Assembly: GCA_943787985.1 (NCBI GenBank)
Contig: CALSOO010000004.1
Location: 1,302,001 to 1,366,000, forward strand
Reading direction: 5' to 3'
DNA: 64,000 nt
From: an uncultured Paracoccaceae bacterium
Lineage (GTDB): Bacteria; Pseudomonadota; Alphaproteobacteria; Rhodobacterales; Rhodobacteraceae
A program made the position numbers and the translations under genes. Of this stretch, positions 40,696 to 50,411 are shown piece after piece (within the stretch, counting starts at the first letter, position 1; each line of letters starts with the position of its first letter). A model generated the notes under the pieces. The model did not search any database, was not told the origin of the DNA, and saw only the letters and a program-made list of their open reading frames with translations.

Positions 40696-42246
40696 TTATC
40701 CACGCCATAAATCAGGTGTCAGAAGCGCAATTATCGCCAAAGTTTCAAGGCGGCCCAACACCATAGCGGCTGCAAAGACGGCTTTGCCCGCGCTGGACAG
40801 GTCCGCCAAACGGATCGGCACCTCTGTGGCGTGCTCCAGCAATGGCCCGGTGGTCGAAAGGCTGGCAATGCCGAGGACAATCGCATCCTCAAAATCCACG
40901 CCAAGGAAGGAAAATACCACCGTGACCCCTGCTAAAGACAAGGCAAACAGCATGAAAAAGATCCATGCAATAAAGGCCCCGTTCTTTTGCAGCCTGCGCC
41001 CCATACCAACGGCACCGCTCACGGAACTGGGATGGACCAAACGTTCCAACTCGCGCTGGCCATTGCGATATAATGCATAAACCCGCAGAAGTTTGACACC
41101 ACCCGCAGTCGTCGCCACCCCGCCACCCGTCAACGCCAACCCCATCAGGATCAAACCCGGTGTACCCAAACCCGACCAGCTTTGCGCTGATCCCCAATGC
41201 TCACTGATAAATCCGGTGGTCGTCAAGAACGACATCACAGTAAACATGGCCCCCCAGAACCCGTTGATTGCATCAAAGAGCGTCGTCTGGGTTTCCACTT
41301 CGAATGCCCCCCACCAATGGCGGCCAAACAACACCAAGGGCACGCCGATGACCATCGCCAGGCCGATGCGAAACTCCGGATCGCTTTTGATGCCACCGCT
41401 TTCGCTGGTGACCGTGTCAGTCGAAAAGGTCAGCCGCGACAAGGCAAACATCATGAACATCAGCATCAAGACTTCGCCGATGATGCCCGATGCCCCCTCC
41501 TGGACCCCGCCAACCGCAGAAATCCCCGACGTCGCCATAATCGACATCGCATGTGTCAACGCCACCAGTGCGCGGTCACCCGACACCATCAACAAGATGC
41601 ACAACAATCCGGTAAGCCCGATATAGATCGGCAACATGGCCGCCATGACTTTGGCCAGCCGTGCGCGCCCGTCCAGATGCGCCCCCCCGACACGCCCCCC
41701 GACACGTTGGCCGGGTTCGGCGCGCGCGGTCACCTCAAAGCCGCCAAGGTTCAGAGGGGCAAGGATGGCGGATGCCGCGATCCACATGATCAATCCGCCA
41801 AACCATCCAACCTGCGCGCGCCACAAATGCAGCGGGTCATCGAGCCGCGCAGAATCGTCGAAGATCGTCGCCCCGGTGGTTGTGATTGCCGATACCATTT
41901 CAACATAGGCATTCAGGAAAGTGGTTGTGCGCAGCCCTTCATACAGGGGCACCGCAAGGAAAACGGGCAAAAAGACAAAAGTGGAAAACAGCGACATGAG
42001 CGGGCCCAACGCGCCGTGGCGCGGGCGCCGTCCTGCATGGGCTAATGCCAACAAAACAAAGGCGATCATGCCAAGAATGCTGGAATATAAAAACGCCCTG
42101 CCCGTTTCGAGTTCGCGCAGCAGTCCCGCATGAACAGCAGGGGCCATCATGGACGCGGAAGCGATCCCGAAGACCAACATAAACAATGGCAGTTGCAACA
42201 CCCGGTCCAGAAACGATTGATCCGGTTGTGGGACGCGCCTGTGCAT
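40696..42246 (-). CDS. trkH: Potassium uptake protein TrkH
   Basis: The membrane subunit of the Trk K+ importer, 516 residues. Selectivity-filter-like loops include SAITTTGATIFDD, SIMATSGISAVGG, SFLTTTGFISEHW and SLSTTGPLL. It starts at ATG 42246, sharing one base with the trkA stop (TGATG), so trkA and trkH are translationally coupled. In most relatives trkA is followed directly by hfq; here trkH lies between. Confidence 0.95.
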   Translation of the reverse strand: MHRRVPQPDQSFLDRVLQLPLFMLVFGIASASMMAPAVHAGLLRELETGRAFLYSSILGMIAFVLLALAHAGRRPRHGALGPLMSLFSTFVFLPVFLAVPLYEGLRTTTFLNAYVEMVSAITTTGATIFDDSARLDDPLHLWRAQVGWFGGLIMWIAASAILAPLNLGGFEVTARAEPGQRVGGRVGGAHLDGRARLAKVMAAMLPIYIGLTGLLCILLMVSGDRALVALTHAMSIMATSGISAVGGVQEGASGIIGEVLMLMFMMFALSRLTFSTDTVTSESGGIKSDPEFRIGLAMVIGVPLVLFGRHWWGAFEVETQTTLFDAINGFWGAMFTVMSFLTTTGFISEHWGSAQSWSGLGTPGLILMGLALTGGGVATTAGGVKLLRVYALYRNGQRELERLVHPSSVSGAVGMGRRLQKNGAFIAWIFFMLFALSLAGVTVVFSFLGVDFEDAIVLGIASLSTTGPLLEHATEVPIRLADLSSAGKAVFAAAMVLGRLETLAIIALLTPDLWRG

Positions 42247-43622
42247 CAGAAAAAGTCGATGGACACTTGCATCAGACGTTCCACTTCGGGCACGTCCTGC
42301 GCCAAGGCGAAAATCGCGATCACGTCGCCTTCGTCGATGCGTGTTTCCCCCAAGGGGCGGATGACTTTGTCGCCTTTGCGCACAGCGCCCACCAAAACTC
42401 CTTCGGGGAAGTCGATGTCAGAGATTTTCTGCCCTGCAATCGGGGAAGTCGAGAGCACTTCGGCCTCGATCACTTCGGCTTCGGCGTCCCCGATCGAGTA
42501 GACCTGCCGCACCCGCCCGTGCCGGATATGGCGCAAAATCGAGCTGACCGTTGTGGCCCGCGGGTTGATGTAGGCATCAATCCCCAAAGGTTCCATCAAG
42601 GCGACCAGCGTCGGGTCGTTGATCAAGGCGATCGCATAAGGGCAGCCTTCGGATTTGGCCCGAACGGCCGCCAGCATATTGGTTTTGTCGTCATCGGTCA
42701 CAGCCAGCATTGCATCCGCGCGGCTCACGCCCGCCTCGGACAAAAGTGCCACATCAAGGCCATCACCGTGCAAAACAATCGTACGTTCCAGCTGCTCCGC
42801 CGCCATTTCGGCGCATTTCCGGTTCTTTTCGATGATTTTCGTCCGCACCCGCGTCGCGCGGCTTTCCAGTTCTTTGGCCACTGCAAGCCCGACATTGCCG
42901 CCGCCAACCATGACAACTCGCTCTTGTTTGGCCATCTTTTTACCAAAGGCGTCCATCGTGCGTTCAACGTCATCCACATGGGCAAAGACGTAGCAGTTGT
43001 CATTGACGAACAACTGGTCGCCCGGCTCGGGACAAAAGAGGGTGCCGTCGCGACGGACCCCCACAACCACCGCCCGAAGTGTCGAAAACAGGTCGGTCAG
43101 CTGGCGCAATGGCGTGTTGATGATCGGGCAGTCTTCTTCGATACGAATGCCCAACAGGCGCGCTTGCCCGTCCATGAAGCTTTCCGTGTCAAAGGCTGCG
43201 GTGGCGGACAAGCGTTGCAGGGCGGCGGCCGCGACTTCCCGCTCCGGGCTGATCACCACGTCGATGGGCATGTGATTGTTGCGGTAAAGGTCCGAGTACA
43301 GCGAATCCAGATAGGACTGGCTGCGCAACCGCGCGATCTTGCGACGCACGCCAAAGACCGAATGCGCCACTTGGCAGGTCACCATGTTGACCTCGTCCGA
43401 GTGGGTCGCCGCAATCACCATATCCGCGTCGCGCGCCCCGGCACGGTCCAGAATGTTGGGATAGCTCGCAAAACCCGCAACCCCCTGTACATCCAGCGTG
43501 TCCGTGGCACGGCGCACCAGATCGGCATCGTGGTCCACAACGGTCACATCGTTGCGCTCTCCCGACAGATGCCGCGCGATTTGCCAGCCCACTTGGCCAG
43601 CGCCGCAAATGATCACCTTCAT
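42246..43622 (-). CDS. trkA: Trk potassium transporter regulatory subunit TrkA
   Basis: A cytoplasmic NAD(H)-binding gating subunit of 458 residues with two RCK modules. The N-terminal one starts IICGAGQVGWQIARHL, the second MVGGGNVGLAVAKEL, each followed by a TrkA-C domain. ATG 43622 is the family start; an upstream extension of 15 codons is not conserved. Confidence 0.96.
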   Translation of the reverse strand: MKVIICGAGQVGWQIARHLSGERNDVTVVDHDADLVRRATDTLDVQGVAGFASYPNILDRAGARDADMVIAATHSDEVNMVTCQVAHSVFGVRRKIARLRSQSYLDSLYSDLYRNNHMPIDVVISPEREVAAAALQRLSATAAFDTESFMDGQARLLGIRIEEDCPIINTPLRQLTDLFSTLRAVVVGVRRDGTLFCPEPGDQLFVNDNCYVFAHVDDVERTMDAFGKKMAKQERVVMVGGGNVGLAVAKELESRATRVRTKIIEKNRKCAEMAAEQLERTIVLHGDGLDVALLSEAGVSRADAMLAVTDDDKTNMLAAVRAKSEGCPYAIALINDPTLVALMEPLGIDAYINPRATTVSSILRHIRHGRVRQVYSIGDAEAEVIEAEVLSTSPIAGQKISDIDFPEGVLVGAVRKGDKVIRPLGETRIDEGDVIAIFALAQDVPEVERLMQVSIDFF

Positions 43623-43732
43623 GTCTGAACGCCCGTTGTTTAGGAGCCTGAATAGGATGGTTTTCATGACAGATGGTCACGGAGTGGTCAAATCAATTGT
43701 ACCAAAGGCGGAATCGTTGCAATACTTGCGGC

Positions 43733-44206
43733 ATGCGTATTCCAGTGTTCTTTGCGACCTTGGCGGGCCTTGTTTTGACGGGCTGCCTGCCGTTGTCCAT
43801 ATATTACCGCGAAGGTGTCAGCGTTTCGCGGCTGGAGCGTGACACGCTCAACTGTGAAGTCAGCGCGCTCAAAGCCGCGCCTGTGGCCAATCAAACCATC
43901 GTTGAACCGCCCCGTTGGGTTGCGCCGCGACAAGTCTGTGATGGTAACGGCGTCTGCCACACCCAGCCGGGCTATTTTATTCCGGGTGAAACCTACATCG
44001 TGGATGTGAACCGCAGCTTGCGTAAAAAAGTCGAACAACAATGCATGGCCGATAAGAACTATACGCCGGTCAAAATCCCTGCCTGTTCCGAGGGCATCAA
44101 ACGCGCAGCCCCTGCGCGCGCGACAAGCACCCTGCCCGCCCTCAGCCCGCAGTCCTGCGTCATCCGCTATGAGGGCGGCTCCTATCAAATCGTAAACAAG
44201 AGCTGA
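43733..44206 (+). CDS. Small lipoprotein of unknown function
   Basis: A 157-residue exported lipoprotein. The signal MRIPVFFATLAGLVLTGC has a clear lipobox with Cys18. The mature part has five further Cys residues (NCEVS, QVCDGNGVCH, QQCMAD, PACSEG, QSCVIR) and probably forms disulfides. It precedes the SnoaL gene by two bases. Unrecognised family. Confidence 0.75.
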   Translation: MRIPVFFATLAGLVLTGCLPLSIYYREGVSVSRLERDTLNCEVSALKAAPVANQTIVEPPRWVAPRQVCDGNGVCHTQPGYFIPGETYIVDVNRSLRKKVEQQCMADKNYTPVKIPACSEGIKRAAPARATSTLPALSPQSCVIRYEGGSYQIVNKS

Positions 44207-44208
44207 CT

Positions 44209-45219
44209 ATGACTTCTTTTAAAGATGCCAAGGCGTGCGTGCGCGCCCATTATGCTGCGTTGTCCAAAGCAACCCCCGAAACAGTGGAAAGCGTTTTGGC
44301 CGATGTCATGCCTGAAGAGGGCATATGGCGCGGATTTCATCCGTTTAACGACCAAACAGGCCCAAAGGCCGTCGCGCAGGCGTTTTGGACCCCGTTTTTG
44401 CGGGCCATGTCACGTGTCCAACGCCGCGAAGATATCTTTTTCGCGGGCACCAACCTGATTGAGGGGCATGAGGGCGAATGGGTTGTATCCATGGGGCATC
44501 TTATGGGGCTCTTTGATGCGCCCTTCCTTGGAATTGCGCCCACTGGTAAAATCACGATGTTGCGGTATGCGGAATTCAACAAAGTGCTTGATGGCCAGAT
44601 TGTCGATACTGCTTTTTACTGCGATATCTTGCACCTCATGGCGCAGGCGGGTGTCTATCCATTGCCGCCACAAACCGGGGCTCAACTGGTGCAACCGGGC
44701 CCTATGACCCACGATGGGTTGCTTTATGACGATGCCGATCCCGCAACAGGCGCCAAGACGCTGGAGAGGATCGAGGCGATGATGAACTCTATCAGCCGTG
44801 CCAACAGTCTGGAAACGCCGCCAACCCCACAGGAAGAGCTGGCGATGGATTGGCATGACGACATGCTGTGGTGGGGACCGACCGGCATTGGCGCGACCTA
44901 CACGATTGATCGCTATATCGAACAACATCAGCGCCCGTTTCGCACGCAGACCCGGGACCGGACGTTTCACGGACATCTGTGCCGTATCGCCGAAGGCAAC
45001 TACGGCGCGTTCTTCGGGCGCCCGAACCTGAGCATTACGCCAGTGGGTGGGTACCTTGGGATGGTGGCCAGCAACATCCCTGCGGAAATGCGCGTCATCG
45101 ACGTCTATCGCCGTGACGGAGACAAACTGGCCGAAAACTGGATTTTCATCGACATGCTGCATTTCTTGAAAATGCAGGGGCTGGATGTGCTGGAACGGAT
45201 GGAACAGCTGGCTGTCTGA
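44209..45219 (+). CDS. SnoaL-like protein with two tandem NTF2-fold domains
   Basis: A 336-residue cytoplasmic protein made of two SnoaL-like halves (about 1-155 and 190-330). Family features include EGIWRGFHPFNDQTGP, GKITMLRYAEF, DWHDDMLWWGPTGIG and ENWIFIDMLHFLK. SnoaL-type proteins act as cyclases or isomerases on small organic molecules. Likely co-transcribed with the lipoprotein. The pair sits against the orientation of the ntr and trk genes around it. Confidence 0.82.
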   Translation: MTSFKDAKACVRAHYAALSKATPETVESVLADVMPEEGIWRGFHPFNDQTGPKAVAQAFWTPFLRAMSRVQRREDIFFAGTNLIEGHEGEWVVSMGHLMGLFDAPFLGIAPTGKITMLRYAEFNKVLDGQIVDTAFYCDILHLMAQAGVYPLPPQTGAQLVQPGPMTHDGLLYDDADPATGAKTLERIEAMMNSISRANSLETPPTPQEELAMDWHDDMLWWGPTGIGATYTIDRYIEQHQRPFRTQTRDRTFHGHLCRIAEGNYGAFFGRPNLSITPVGGYLGMVASNIPAEMRVIDVYRRDGDKLAENWIFIDMLHFLKMQGLDVLERMEQLAV

Positions 45220-45240
45220 AACCACTAAAATGGTATGATC

Positions 45241-45265
45241 CGGCGGGGCGTTTTGGGGCCCGCCG
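45241..45265. terminator. GC hairpin between SnoaL gene and ntrX
   Basis: CGGCGGG paired with CCCGCCG around an 11-base loop, lying between two convergent genes. The T-tract after it is weak (TTGCATT), so it may act in both directions or only partly. Confidence 0.5.
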
Positions 45266-45276
45266 TTGCATTGCCT

Positions 45277-46689
45277 TCAGGCCAGTTTGGCATCCGCGTC
45301 ATCAATATGGGCCACCCGCGCGCCCGCTTTGGCAGAGGTGACCACGCCCAAGCTTTTGAGTTTGCGGTGCAGGGCCGAGCGCTCCATTCCAACGAAGTTT
45401 GCAGTGCGGCTGATGTTGCCGCCAAAACGGTTGATCTGGGTCAGCAGATATTCCCGCTCGAACGCTTCGCGGGCCTCGCGCAAGGGCAATGTGGCCAAGG
45501 CACCTGACAGCACCACGCGACCTTCTTCGCCTGTTGGCTCTTCTTCGCCGGGCAGTTCGCGCGCCTCGATGGGGCCGGTGCTGTCGCTCAGGATCAACAC
45601 ACGTTCGATGAGGTTCTTGAGTTGGCGCACGTTGCCGGGCCAAACCATGGTTTGCATCAATGCGGTCGCGTCATCCGTGACTTCGCGCAAAGCAAGCCCT
45701 TGAGAGGCGTTGAATTCGTCAATGAAATGCGCGGCCAACAAGGGGATATCTTCGCGCCGCTCTTCGAGGGACGGCACAGGAATAGGCACCACATTCAGGC
45801 GGTGAAACAGCTCCTGACGGAAAGTATCAGCGGCGATTTCGGCCTCGAGATCACGGTTTGTGCTTGAAATTACGCGTAAATCCACGCGCACCTTTTCACT
45901 GCCCCCCACGCGGGTAAACTGTTGGTCAACCAACACACGCAGGATTTTGGTCTGGGTGCCAAGCGGCATATCCGCAACCTCATCAAAGTAGATGACGCCG
46001 CCACTTGCTTGTTCCAACAACCCCAACTCGACTCCCCGTTCGGTGCCTTCGCGCCCGAACAGAACCTCTTCCATCCGTTCCGGTGCGACCCCTGCACAAT
46101 TCACGGTCACAAAGGGGGCCGAGGCGCGATTGGAATGGGCGTGAATATAACGCGCTGCCATCTCTTTGCCACTGCCAGCGGGGCCTGTGAGCATGACACG
46201 ACCATTGGACTTGGTGACTTTGTCCAATTGGGCGATCAGCGCACGGAAGGACGCGGAATTACCGATCATTTCACCCTGCCCGACCTCTTGACGCTTGAGA
46301 GTCTGGTTCTCACGGCGCAAGCGGCTGGTTTCCATTGCACGGCGGATCACCACGAGCAATTGGTCGATATTGAACGGTTTTTCGATAAAGTCATAAGCGC
46401 CTTGTTTGATCGCTGCGACGGCGATCTCGATGTTGCCATGACCTGAAATGATGACAACGGGCACATCGGGATTATCACGCTTTGTGGCCTTAAGGATGTC
46501 GATCCCGTCCATACGGCTGTCTTTGAGCCAGATGTCCAAAATCATCAAAGCAGGCGGTTCTGCAGTGATGGCACTCATCGCATCATCCGCGTTGCCGGCC
46601 AGACGGGTTTTATACCCTTCGTCCTTCAAAATATCGGAAATAAGTTCCCGAATATCACGTTCATCATCCACGATCAGAATGTCGCTCAT
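45277..46689 (-). CDS. ntrX: Nitrogen-assimilation response regulator NtrX
   Basis: A 470-residue regulator: receiver domain with phospho-acceptor D52, AAA+ domain with Walker A GPAGSGKE and YFDEVADMP, and a Fis-type HTH at the C terminus (ISRTANFVGMERSALHRKLK). The GAFTGA sigma-54 loop is absent; the region reads LFGREGTERGVELGLLEQASGG. Partner of NtrY, whose stop it overlaps (ATGA). Controls nitrogen, redox and cell-envelope genes in relatives. Confidence 0.95.
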   Translation of the reverse strand: MSDILIVDDERDIRELISDILKDEGYKTRLAGNADDAMSAITAEPPALMILDIWLKDSRMDGIDILKATKRDNPDVPVVIISGHGNIEIAVAAIKQGAYDFIEKPFNIDQLLVVIRRAMETSRLRRENQTLKRQEVGQGEMIGNSASFRALIAQLDKVTKSNGRVMLTGPAGSGKEMAARYIHAHSNRASAPFVTVNCAGVAPERMEEVLFGREGTERGVELGLLEQASGGVIYFDEVADMPLGTQTKILRVLVDQQFTRVGGSEKVRVDLRVISSTNRDLEAEIAADTFRQELFHRLNVVPIPVPSLEERREDIPLLAAHFIDEFNASQGLALREVTDDATALMQTMVWPGNVRQLKNLIERVLILSDSTGPIEARELPGEEEPTGEEGRVVLSGALATLPLREAREAFEREYLLTQINRFGGNISRTANFVGMERSALHRKLKSLGVVTSAKAGARVAHIDDADAKLA

Positions 46690-48974
46690 TGCTCTGTCAC
46701 CTCTTCTTTGTCTTGCGCAGCTGGATTTGCCTGAGGCAAAGGCAGTGTGATCACCGCCATAGCTCCGAAATGGGTTTGGCCCTCAAATACGGGCGCATCG
46801 TCGAGCACCAAAGTGCCGCCGTGTTCTTCGATAATCTTCTTAACGATGGGCAGGCCAAGGCCGGTGCCTTCGTTGCGTGTGGTCACGTATGGCTCGAACA
46901 ATCGGGCGCGATCTTCGGGAAGACCAATGCCGTTGTCTGCAATGCTGACACAAATTTGCCCTGCGACATCTGCCATTGTTACATGGATTGCAGGCTTGAG
47001 ATCGGCAGGGGGATCTTTCCTGCCAAGGCTTTCAATCGCCTCCCCTGCGTTCTTGATCAGATTTGTCAGCGCTTGGGAAATCATGGTGGCATCAAGGTCA
47101 ACCTCGACCTTGGATTTGGGCAAATCAGAGGTAATCGTCACATCGGGCTGCCCCGCTTGCTGCAACACCACGGCGTCACGCACCAAACGTGTCAGATCGG
47201 TCAAACGCCGATCAGGCTCTGGCATCCTTGCGAACTTGGAAAATTCATCAACGATGCGGCGCAAATCGCCGGTCTGGCGAATGATGACATCCGTCATTTG
47301 TTCCAAGCTGTCGCTTTCCTCACCCACTTTTGGCGCGAACTTCCGTTTGATCCGCTCTGCACTGAGTTGGATGGGGGTGAGCGGGTTTTTGATCTCATGG
47401 GCAATCCGGCGCGCGACATCGCCCCATGCGGCCATGCGTTGCGCGCTCACCAGATCGGTCACATCGTCAAATGCCACAACGTAGCCTTCGCGGCGCCCGT
47501 CTTCGTTGCGCCGTGTGGCCATGCGCACCAACAGGTTTTCCAAGCGCCCTTTGCGGCTCACTTTAATCTCGTCTTGGGTCACTTCATTCGGGCTGGCGCG
47601 CAACGCCGCGAAAAGCGCGCCGAACTCGGGCATCGCCACAGACAAAGGCACGGATTGCTGGTCTTCTTGCCAGTCAAGCAGTCGGGCAGCGGAACGGTTC
47701 ACAAAGGTTACCTTGCCATCTGCGTCCAAACCGACAACGCCAGATGTGACCGAACTCAGCACTGAATCAAACAAGCGTCGGCGGCGCTCGATTTGACGGG
47801 TGTTGTCCAGAAGCGTGTCGCGCTGACCTTTGAGCTGGTGGGTCATCTGGTTAAAATAGCGACCCAACATCGCTATCTCGTCGTCGCCGTCTTCTTCTGC
47901 GACGCGCACGTCCAAATCACCTGACCCCACGCGCTGTGCGGCCCCGGTGAGCCGCCCAACAGGTCCCGACAGGCGTTCGGCAAACCACAGGCCCAACCAG
48001 ATCGCGGCAAGGATCAAAATGACCGCCAAACCCAAATAAATAAGGCCAAATTCGAACAGAACGCGCCCCCGCTCGCTCTCAAGCTGCTGGTATAAACGCC
48101 CCGTTTCCTGCGTTTCATCCAGAAGCGCCAGAATCTCTCCATCCACATCGCGGCTGACGTACAAAAATCTGTCCGCAAAGCTTTCAAGGGGAATGAGCGC
48201 GCGAAATTCGTTTACCGGCCAGTCCTCGATGATCCAGAAACCTTCAGCGCGCGCTTGCTTCAACTGGAATGTCGTGGGTGCCTCATAGTCGAACAAATAC
48301 GAGCGGTCCCCTCGGGCGCGGATCGCGGTTGTGCCATCAATCAAATAGGCTTCGCGCAGGCCCCGTTGAATTTGGCGTTGCCCTTCCCCCAAAATCTCGC
48401 TGTCGCTTAGTGCCAGTCCGTCACGCCGCGCTTTATCGATGCTGACGGCAAGAACCAAAGCGTCCTCGACAAGGTCTTCGCGCTGCTCTGATTCGTATGC
48501 TTGAGCCGCCGCGAGCGAGTTGCGCACCACCTGGCTGACACGTTCAGAGAACCAGCCTTCAAGCCCGATGTTCACAGTCAAACCTGCAAAAACAGCCACT
48601 GTCACCGTTGGAATAAGCGCCAAGAGCGCGAAAGCTCCGGTCAGGCGCAAGTGCAGACGGGAGCCCGCCGATTTTGCCCGTCGCGCGGCGATCAAACGGG
48701 CCACCTGCGCCATAACAAGCGCCGCAATAGCCAAAACATAAACGAGGTCGGTCAGTAGGATAAGGCGCAAACTTAATGCCGAGGCCCCTTGATCCAACGG
48801 CCCCAAAACAAGGAAGGTCGCCAACGCAAGGACCGGCCCTAACCCAACCAAACCCAAGGTTGCAATGTTACGCACGCGTCTTTTCCGGCGCAAACGCCCT
48901 ATCGTTACCAACCAACGCGATTGTGTCCGGGTTGCCACCCCTTGCCCTACCTGTAGATGCGGTGCCAAGGGCAC
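46686..48974 (-). CDS. ntrY: Sensor histidine kinase NtrY
   Basis: A 762-residue membrane kinase: several N-terminal transmembrane segments, an extracytoplasmic sensor region, HAMP (about 335-390), PAS, then HisKA with [21 protein letters not shown] and HATPase with NLIKNAGEAI, DNGIGLP and GTGLGLPIVKKI. The start is uncertain: GTG 48974 has no ribosome site, while GTG 48938 is preceded by GGGCAAGGG. It follows ntrC by 66 bases. Confidence 0.93.
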   Translation of the reverse strand: MPLAPHLQVGQGVATRTQSRWLVTIGRLRRKRRVRNIATLGLVGLGPVLALATFLVLGPLDQGASALSLRLILLTDLVYVLAIAALVMAQVARLIAARRAKSAGSRLHLRLTGAFALLALIPTVTVAVFAGLTVNIGLEGWFSERVSQVVRNSLAAAQAYESEQREDLVEDALVLAVSIDKARRDGLALSDSEILGEGQRQIQRGLREAYLIDGTTAIRARGDRSYLFDYEAPTTFQLKQARAEGFWIIEDWPVNEFRALIPLESFADRFLYVSRDVDGEILALLDETQETGRLYQQLESERGRVLFEFGLIYLGLAVILILAAIWLGLWFAERLSGPVGRLTGAAQRVGSGDLDVRVAEEDGDDEIAMLGRYFNQMTHQLKGQRDTLLDNTRQIERRRRLFDSVLSSVTSGVVGLDADGKVTFVNRSAARLLDWQEDQQSVPLSVAMPEFGALFAALRASPNEVTQDEIKVSRKGRLENLLVRMATRRNEDGRREGYVVAFDDVTDLVSAQRMAAWGDVARRIAHEIKNPLTPIQLSAERIKRKFAPKVGEESDSLEQMTDVIIRQTGDLRRIVDEFSKFARMPEPDRRLTDLTRLVRDAVVLQQAGQPDVTITSDLPKSKVEVDLDATMISQALTNLIKNAGEAIESLGRKDPPADLKPAIHVTMADVAGQICVSIADNGIGLPEDRARLFEPYVTTRNEGTGLGLPIVKKIIEEHGGTLVLDDAPVFEGQTHFGAMAVITLPLPQANPAAQDKEEVTEQ

Positions 48975-49040
48975 CTGACCGCTAAATGATGTGGTCCTGA
49001 ACAGGGGTGTTCCCTGATGGCCACGGTTTATGTGGCCTTT

Positions 49041-50408
49041 TTACATCAATTTACGGCGCCGTGTCACCTGAATATCCAACTCGGTGATCTTCTTGCGCAA
49101 AGTATTTCGATTGATCCCAAGTAAATCAGCGCATTTCGCCTGATTTCCGCCTGTTGCATCCAATGCGATCTCGATCAACGGCGCCTCAACTTCGCGTAGA
49201 ATGCGTCCATAGAGCCCCGGTGGCGGCAAAATGTTTCCATGCAGATCAAAATAGCGTTTCAAATGTCGTGCAACCGATGCGTTCAGCTTTTCGGAATCCG
49301 TGCGCCCGCCTCGCAAGGGTTCGAGGTCTGGCTGACTGCCAAGAACGGATTCAACTTCGCTGCCCGTTATCTCCGCCGCGCGGCTTGTAAGCCCCAATCT
49401 GCGTACGGCGTTTTCCAGTTGCCGCACGTTCCCGGGCCAACTGTACGTGCGGAAAATCTCTGCTGCTGCCGCCGACAATGCACGCTGCACCCCACCGGAC
49501 ATGTCCAGACGGCTCAGGAAATGCTCTGTGAGCAACGGGATGTCGTCCACACGCTCACGCAGCGCTGGCACATTCAGCGTCGCACCGCTAAGTCGATAAT
49601 AGAGGTCCTTGCGCACGCGACCGTCTTCCATCGCGACCGCCAAATCCATTTGGCTGGTGGCAAGGAAACGCGGTACATGCTCCCCCGGGGTGTCCATCAT
49701 TCGCACGATACGCGCTTGAATTTCCTCGGAAATATCCGAAATTTCATCAATCATCAATGTGCCCCCTTTGACACGCGCCAAAACTCGTGCGGGGCCCTCA
49801 AGGTCTTGCAAATCAGCCGAGGTTACGGTGACAAATGGCAACGTGCGTCTGTCTGAAAAATCATGAATAGCACGTGCAATCAGCGATTTTCCGGTCCCGC
49901 TTTCCCCCCAGATCAAAACAGGTAAATCAGTGTTCATCACGCGGGCCACGACGCGGTACAGGGACTGCATGACGGCAGTGCGTCCCACCAGAGGCAGGTC
50001 CTCGGGGCGCTCCTGGACATCCGCAGCTGGTGCCGCACGATGCTGCTTCATCTCAAGGGCGCGTGCGGTGCGTTTCATCAAGTCGGGCAGATCAAAGGGT
50101 TTGGGCAAATAATCATAGGCCTCGGCCTCGGCCGCCTTGATGGCCGTCATGATCGTGTTTTGGGCCGAGATCACAATGACAGGCAAGCCCGGGCGGTCTT
50201 GTGCGATTTTTGGCAACATTTCCAGTCCGTTACCGTCTGGCATCACCACGTCGGAAATGACCACATCCCCTTTTCCCTCAGACACCCAGCGCATCAATGT
50301 GGTGAGGCTGGACGTCGCGTGCACCTTGCACCCTGCACGGGTCAACGCTTGGGTTAAAACAGTGCGAATGGTGCGATCATCGTCCGCGACAAGTACAGTA
50401 CCGTCCAT
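49041..50408 (-). CDS. ntrC: Nitrogen regulator NtrC (GAFTGA-less type)
   Basis: A 455-residue response regulator with phospho-acceptor D53, Walker A GESGTGKS (168-175), TLMIDEISD and a C-terminal Fis-type HTH ([19 protein letters not shown]). The loop that normally carries GAFTGA is missing: about 20 residues link VTVTSADLQ to GGTLMIDE where enterobacterial NtrC has about 50. Rhodobacter capsulatus NtrC has the same loss and activates sigma-70 promoters. It starts three bases after ntrB ends. Confidence 0.96.
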   Translation of the reverse strand: MDGTVLVADDDRTIRTVLTQALTRAGCKVHATSSLTTLMRWVSEGKGDVVISDVVMPDGNGLEMLPKIAQDRPGLPVIVISAQNTIMTAIKAAEAEAYDYLPKPFDLPDLMKRTARALEMKQHRAAPAADVQERPEDLPLVGRTAVMQSLYRVVARVMNTDLPVLIWGESGTGKSLIARAIHDFSDRRTLPFVTVTSADLQDLEGPARVLARVKGGTLMIDEISDISEEIQARIVRMMDTPGEHVPRFLATSQMDLAVAMEDGRVRKDLYYRLSGATLNVPALRERVDDIPLLTEHFLSRLDMSGGVQRALSAAAAEIFRTYSWPGNVRQLENAVRRLGLTSRAAEITGSEVESVLGSQPDLEPLRGGRTDSEKLNASVARHLKRYFDLHGNILPPPGLYGRILREVEAPLIEIALDATGGNQAKCADLLGINRNTLRKKITELDIQVTRRRKLM

Positions 50409-50411
50409 AGT

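Noticed and set aside
40626..40704. Two DnaA-box-like sites (TTATCCATA on the minus strand, TTATCCACG) between hfq and trkH
   Set aside because: Only two imperfect sites, one inside the trkH stop region; not enough for a functional claim.
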